This document shows positions 60,893-64,000 of a stretch of DNA of 64,000 nt, piece by piece; within the stretch, counting starts at the first letter, position 1; every line of letters starts with the position of its first letter. Under the pieces are notes generated by a model, which did no database searches, was not told where the DNA came from, and saw only the letters and a program-made list of their open reading frames with translations. Made by a program: the position numbers and the translations under genes. Where the stretch lies: the NCBI RefSeq assembly GCF_018613315.1, contig NZ_JAGGQL010000008.1:86366-150365 (forward strand), read 5' to 3'. The DNA comes from Bacillus sp. ISL-37. GTDB taxonomy: Bacteria > Bacillota > Bacilli > Bacillales > Cytobacillaceae.

Positions 60893-63735
60893 GAAGAATT
60901 AGGGGTATTTTCTTATCTGCTATCGCTTTGATTGCGTCTTTTTTCAAAACAGGTCTATTGTTTCTTATCAGGGAGACAAAAAATTTAAATCCACAAAAAG
61001 TAAAAAGAGGGTTGCTTGTATTCTTGAAAGCTGCCTTCAAGAAGTTTGTGGAATTAATATCTTACATTAATAACCTTAAGCATCGGAATATCCTGATTGG
61101 TTCGACAATCCTTATTGCATTATTCCTGATCAGCTGGAACACAGAGCTTATGCCCGAAAGCAATGAGCCACTGATTTTCGATGATGAAGGAAACTTTGTC
61201 GCGGCTCCGCCTGCTCCTCCTTCACTAATCTTTCCACTTGGGACGGATTTGGGTGCAAGAAGCATGGTTAATCTAGTGCTCGTTGGAGTTAAGTATACTC
61301 TCGGCGCTATATTGGGAATCACACTTGCCCGACTGTTGGTTGGTACAATACTGGCGCTTATAACGAAATTATTGTATCCGAGCTTTAAACGGTATTTCAG
61401 TGCGTTCTTTTGGCCATTCAGATATATCCCTCAATTGCTTGTCGCGATAATCTTGATGCTTCCTGTCGCATCAATACCGACAGGGATTTCAGCAATGGTC
61501 ATATTGGAATATCAATTGATTATTATGCTGCTGGTCGGTCTCCCCGGCGTCTATTATTACATCCTTGATATGATGGAAGAAATAGAAAAACAACCTTATG
61601 TTCTAAGCTCAATATTGATGGGTGCCAGCAAGTTTCACACCTTGAAAAAGCATGTATGGCCCAATATCAAATCTCACTTGCTGTTATTGACTACACAGCA
61701 AATCCTATCAATCTTACAGCTGTTGACGTTCCTTGGGATTTTTTCATTGTATTTAGGCGGCCCGCACCCCACGCCTTTGACTGATACACCACGGCTGATA
61801 TACAGAACAATTACCAACGAACTAGCCGGAATGGCCGGCCAAAACTTCTGGCTAATCAGAAGAGCCCCATGGATGGCCTACAGTCCGATTCTGATCATTG
61901 CTTTTATAGCTATCATCGTGAATTGGATGAAAAAAGGGATCGAGGACCATATCGCCGGAGTTGTGCCGGTTAAACAAATGGCTATAACGTCTGCCGCTAA
62001 AGAAGATACCAGCTTCTCAAGAAATTTTGTAATAGTTGGCGTGCAAGAGCAGCCTGAGGCGGAGAATGAAAAGAAGATATATATTAGTGACTTTATTAGC
62101 GAAAAACTCAGGGATTTCCGAGGGTATTTGAGCCGTTATAAGGTTTACAGGATTATTGATAAGAGTGCGTTAAGGGTTGCCGAATATATCTCAGAATATC
62201 CTAAGCCTATATTTACTACATTATTGATGGTCTCATTCGTATTATGGGCCGGTGTATTCTCGTATGCTGAGTTTTTCGGAAACGAAGAAGCCAAGAAAGA
62301 GGAAACTAGTGTTGGTGCTTCAACCGAACCAAAAGACTTATTTAGTTACAGCTTTACCAATAAGGAGCATGTTCCTGTCATATATAAAGCTGACCTGACC
62401 TATCAGGATGCTGAAGCAACATTGCAGGGCACACTACATGTCTCCACTACGAATACTACCGGTGCCGCCCAGGATAAGATTTATTTTCACCTGTACCCTA
62501 ACCAGTTTAAGGAACCAATTGATGGGCCGGATTGGGAATTCGTTCGAGGGCCATCACCTACACCTGGCTGGATCGATATTGAAAACATCAAAGTGAATAA
62601 CCAGGAAGCTGATTTTAAAGTTGAAGGCACTATTTTAGAAATTCAAATGGGTGAGTGGAAAGACAAAGCAACTGCCAAGCTTGACCTTCAATTCAATTTC
62701 CAGTTCCCAGTGAATTACAGTAACTCAAGCTATGATTATGCAGCAGTATGGCTCGGAAATTTCCTGCCAAAACAGGCTGTGTATGATAAAAACGGCTGGA
62801 ACCTGGATCCCTATTCACCAATCGGTCAACCTTTTTATAGTGAAACAGCTAACTATGATGTGACAATAAACTTTGCTAGCAAATACGAGATTCTTTCGAA
62901 TGCAGAAGAAGTTAATGCTATCATTGTAAACGAAGGTGAAAGCCAGAAGTATACTGCTAAGGTCGATAATGTCCGTGATTTTTCTGTCGTTCTATTGGAT
63001 AAACAATATTATCAAACAGAAAGATTCATGTCTCGTAACGAAACTCTTGTGAATGTATGGTATCGCCCTTCCACTGACAAACAAGAGATCGCAAACACAA
63101 ATGCAATGGCTGCAGGTCAATCGATCGATTATTTTGAGGAGTTTTACAGTTCAACATTACCTTATAAAGAACTGGATATAATCCGAACTGCGGAAGGAAA
63201 CCCACAAATGGCTTACCAGGGAATGATTTTTTCGCCAGGATATAACTTTTCAGAAAATAACTTTGGTTCTCTTAGTATGGCAGAGGGCGTGATTCGACAG
63301 TGGCTGTCAGGCATGGTCGGAAGCCAGGGATATAAAGAACCATGGGTAAATGAAAGTCTCGTGAGCTATTCCTTGAAAACTTATATGGGTGAAAAAGGCT
63401 ACACGATTAGTCAAACTGCAGAAGAGCAATTAAAGCAGCAGGACGAGATTGCAAGAATTCAAAAAGAAGGCCAATATTTAAGCAGCCCTTTAAGCGATTT
63501 TAAAAATATAAATGATTACACAGTCCTGATGGGTATTCACGGTTACAATATGTATGCTGAGTTGGACTACTTAGTCAAGGCAGGAAAAGTAAACAAAGCT
63601 TTGAAGACATATATCAACGAGTACACAAATAAAAATGCATCTGGACACGATGTAATCGAACTTTTTGAAAAAGCAGGCCATCCACAGGCAAAAGGTTATT
63701 TCGAGGGTTGGCTGAAGCCTGAGTTAAAAGAATAG
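60889..63735 (+). CDS. DppC/OppC-like permease fused to an inactive M1-peptidase-like domain
   Basis: A 948-residue fusion. Residues 1-365 are an OppC-type permease: FPLGTDLGARS (~115) and the EAA-like GASKFHTLKKHVWP (~245). A cytoplasmic linker (~366-440) and one more segment (~443-463) lead outside, where residues ~490-948 resemble the M1 aminopeptidase fold. The zinc motif HExxH(18)E is lost: the aligned site reads EGVIRQW (~799), while the later WVNES keeps the Glu. The domain cannot bind zinc in the usual way and may recognise peptides instead. First 30 codons are basic. ATGA overlap with the DppB-like gene. Confidence 0.82.
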   Translation: MRRIRGIFLSAIALIASFFKTGLLFLIRETKNLNPQKVKRGLLVFLKAAFKKFVELISYINNLKHRNILIGSTILIALFLISWNTELMPESNEPLIFDDEGNFVAAPPAPPSLIFPLGTDLGARSMVNLVLVGVKYTLGAILGITLARLLVGTILALITKLLYPSFKRYFSAFFWPFRYIPQLLVAIILMLPVASIPTGISAMVILEYQLIIMLLVGLPGVYYYILDMMEEIEKQPYVLSSILMGASKFHTLKKHVWPNIKSHLLLLTTQQILSILQLLTFLGIFSLYLGGPHPTPLTDTPRLIYRTITNELAGMAGQNFWLIRRAPWMAYSPILIIAFIAIIVNWMKKGIEDHIAGVVPVKQMAITSAAKEDTSFSRNFVIVGVQEQPEAENEKKIYISDFISEKLRDFRGYLSRYKVYRIIDKSALRVAEYISEYPKPIFTTLLMVSFVLWAGVFSYAEFFGNEEAKKEETSVGASTEPKDLFSYSFTNKEHVPVIYKADLTYQDAEATLQGTLHVSTTNTTGAAQDKIYFHLYPNQFKEPIDGPDWEFVRGPSPTPGWIDIENIKVNNQEADFKVEGTILEIQMGEWKDKATAKLDLQFNFQFPVNYSNSSYDYAAVWLGNFLPKQAVYDKNGWNLDPYSPIGQPFYSETANYDVTINFASKYEILSNAEEVNAIIVNEGESQKYTAKVDNVRDFSVVLLDKQYYQTERFMSRNETLVNVWYRPSTDKQEIANTNAMAAGQSIDYFEEFYSSTLPYKELDIIRTAEGNPQMAYQGMIFSPGYNFSENNFGSLSMAEGVIRQWLSGMVGSQGYKEPWVNESLVSYSLKTYMGEKGYTISQTAEEQLKQQDEIARIQKEGQYLSSPLSDFKNINDYTVLMGIHGYNMYAELDYLVKAGKVNKALKTYINEYTNKNASGHDVIELFEKAGHPQAKGYFEGWLKPELKE

Positions 63736-63743
63736 TTTAGGTT

Positions 63744-63782
63744 TCGCCTGAGCTTTGGTAGTGAGCTCAGGCGTTTTTTATT
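63744..63782 (+). terminator. Terminator after the fused permease gene
   Basis: CGCCTGAGCT / AGCTCAGGCG with loop, followed by TTTTTTATTT. The operon ends here, before any ATPase gene. Confidence 0.93.
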
Positions 63783-63799
63783 TCTCTTGTTTAAATTGA

Positions 63800-64000
63800 T
63801 TTTGCCGAAGGGGTAAGACGCGGGTTCGCTTCGGACAAAATCGTTGCATGGCTTCCAGGTTTTATCCGAATTTGTACCTACTTCAGACAAATCACCGGTG
63901 CCACCCTCCTGTTTTGTCCGAACCTGTACCTACTTCAGACAAATCACCGGTGCGACTCTCCTGTTTTGTCCGAACCTGTACCTACTTCAGACAAATCACC
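63800..64000. repeat. Tandem 52-bp palindromic repeat, second array, runs past window edge
   Basis: Units with TTTT at 63860, 63912 and 63964 (period 52) plus a diverged unit near 63800-63840 (GCTTCGGACAAAATCG). The core is GTTTTGTCCGAA ... TTCAGACAAA, like the array at 40020-40945. The array is not complete in the window. Confidence 0.9.

Noticed and set aside
63696..63890. Minus-strand frame at the end of the window
   Set aside because: Runs from the 52-bp repeat into antisense of the fused permease gene; same repeat-derived sequence as at 40 kb.

Overview
The window comes from a low-GC, endospore-forming member of the Bacillaceae. Evidence for this is the spore genes (an alpha/beta-type SASP, two YjcZ-type micro-proteins, spore-coat transglutaminase Tgl, sigI-rsgI), Gram-positive ribosome-binding sites (AGGAGG type, several with TTG or GTG starts), T-box and yybP-ykoY leaders, and best resemblance of most proteins to Bacillus subtilis families. 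It reads as ordinary chromosome. No rRNA, tRNA, prophage, complete IS element or CRISPR was seen. The species cannot be named from sequence alone.

Layout. 0-9 kb: a PAS sensor cut by the window edge, a two-gene 2-oxoacid:ferredoxin oxidoreductase with an FNR-like box at -41.5, an acyltransferase, a B12-binding radical SAM protein and tiny spore-like genes. 9-18 kb: a Ktr/Trk potassium channel subunit, a SASP, the sigI-rsgI pair, a secreted DUF5667-like protein and a reductase/aldehyde dehydrogenase pair. 18-29 kb: an RND pump (SwrC type), an array of 53-bp repeats, a T-box controlled NhaC-type transporter (probably for tyrosine), prfC, a YfhP-like protein, an AlaX editing protein and yugN. 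29-38 kb: the trehalose operon treP-treA with two TreR-type operators and a cre-like site but no treR, then a sugar ABC importer without its own ATPase. 38-44 kb: an ECF sigma factor and probable anti-sigma factor, YjcZ genes, an 18-copy array of 52-bp palindromic repeats, a MIP18-family protein, a solitary MurE homologue and tgl. 44-52 kb: general-stress type genes with SigB-like promoters, ndh behind two Rex boxes, cell-wall and lipase genes, a CorC/HlyC-type protein and a TerC protein behind a manganese riboswitch. 52-64 kb: a chemoreceptor, a recombinase-like protein lacking key catalytic residues, a K+/H+ antiporter, a TetR/M32 peptidase pair, and an ABC permease pair whose second subunit carries an extracellular M1-peptidase-like domain with its zinc motif lost.

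Three kinds of non-coding repeat stand out. First, a 166-185 bp MITE occurs five times, each copy with GGCTsTTTTC-type ends and an 8-bp target duplication, which suggests mobilisation by an ISL3-type transposase not present here. Second, there are tandem arrays with units of 52, 53 and 21 bp; the 52- and 53-bp units each contain a hairpin. Third, a long GC-rich foldback repeat is present in two full copies and one fragment.

The most unusual gene-level observation is the ABC permease fused to a pseudo-M1 peptidase, encoded with no ATPase or binding protein nearby. It may be a transporter with a built-in extracellular peptide-recognition domain. Functions rest on family recognition by eye; no database search was possible.
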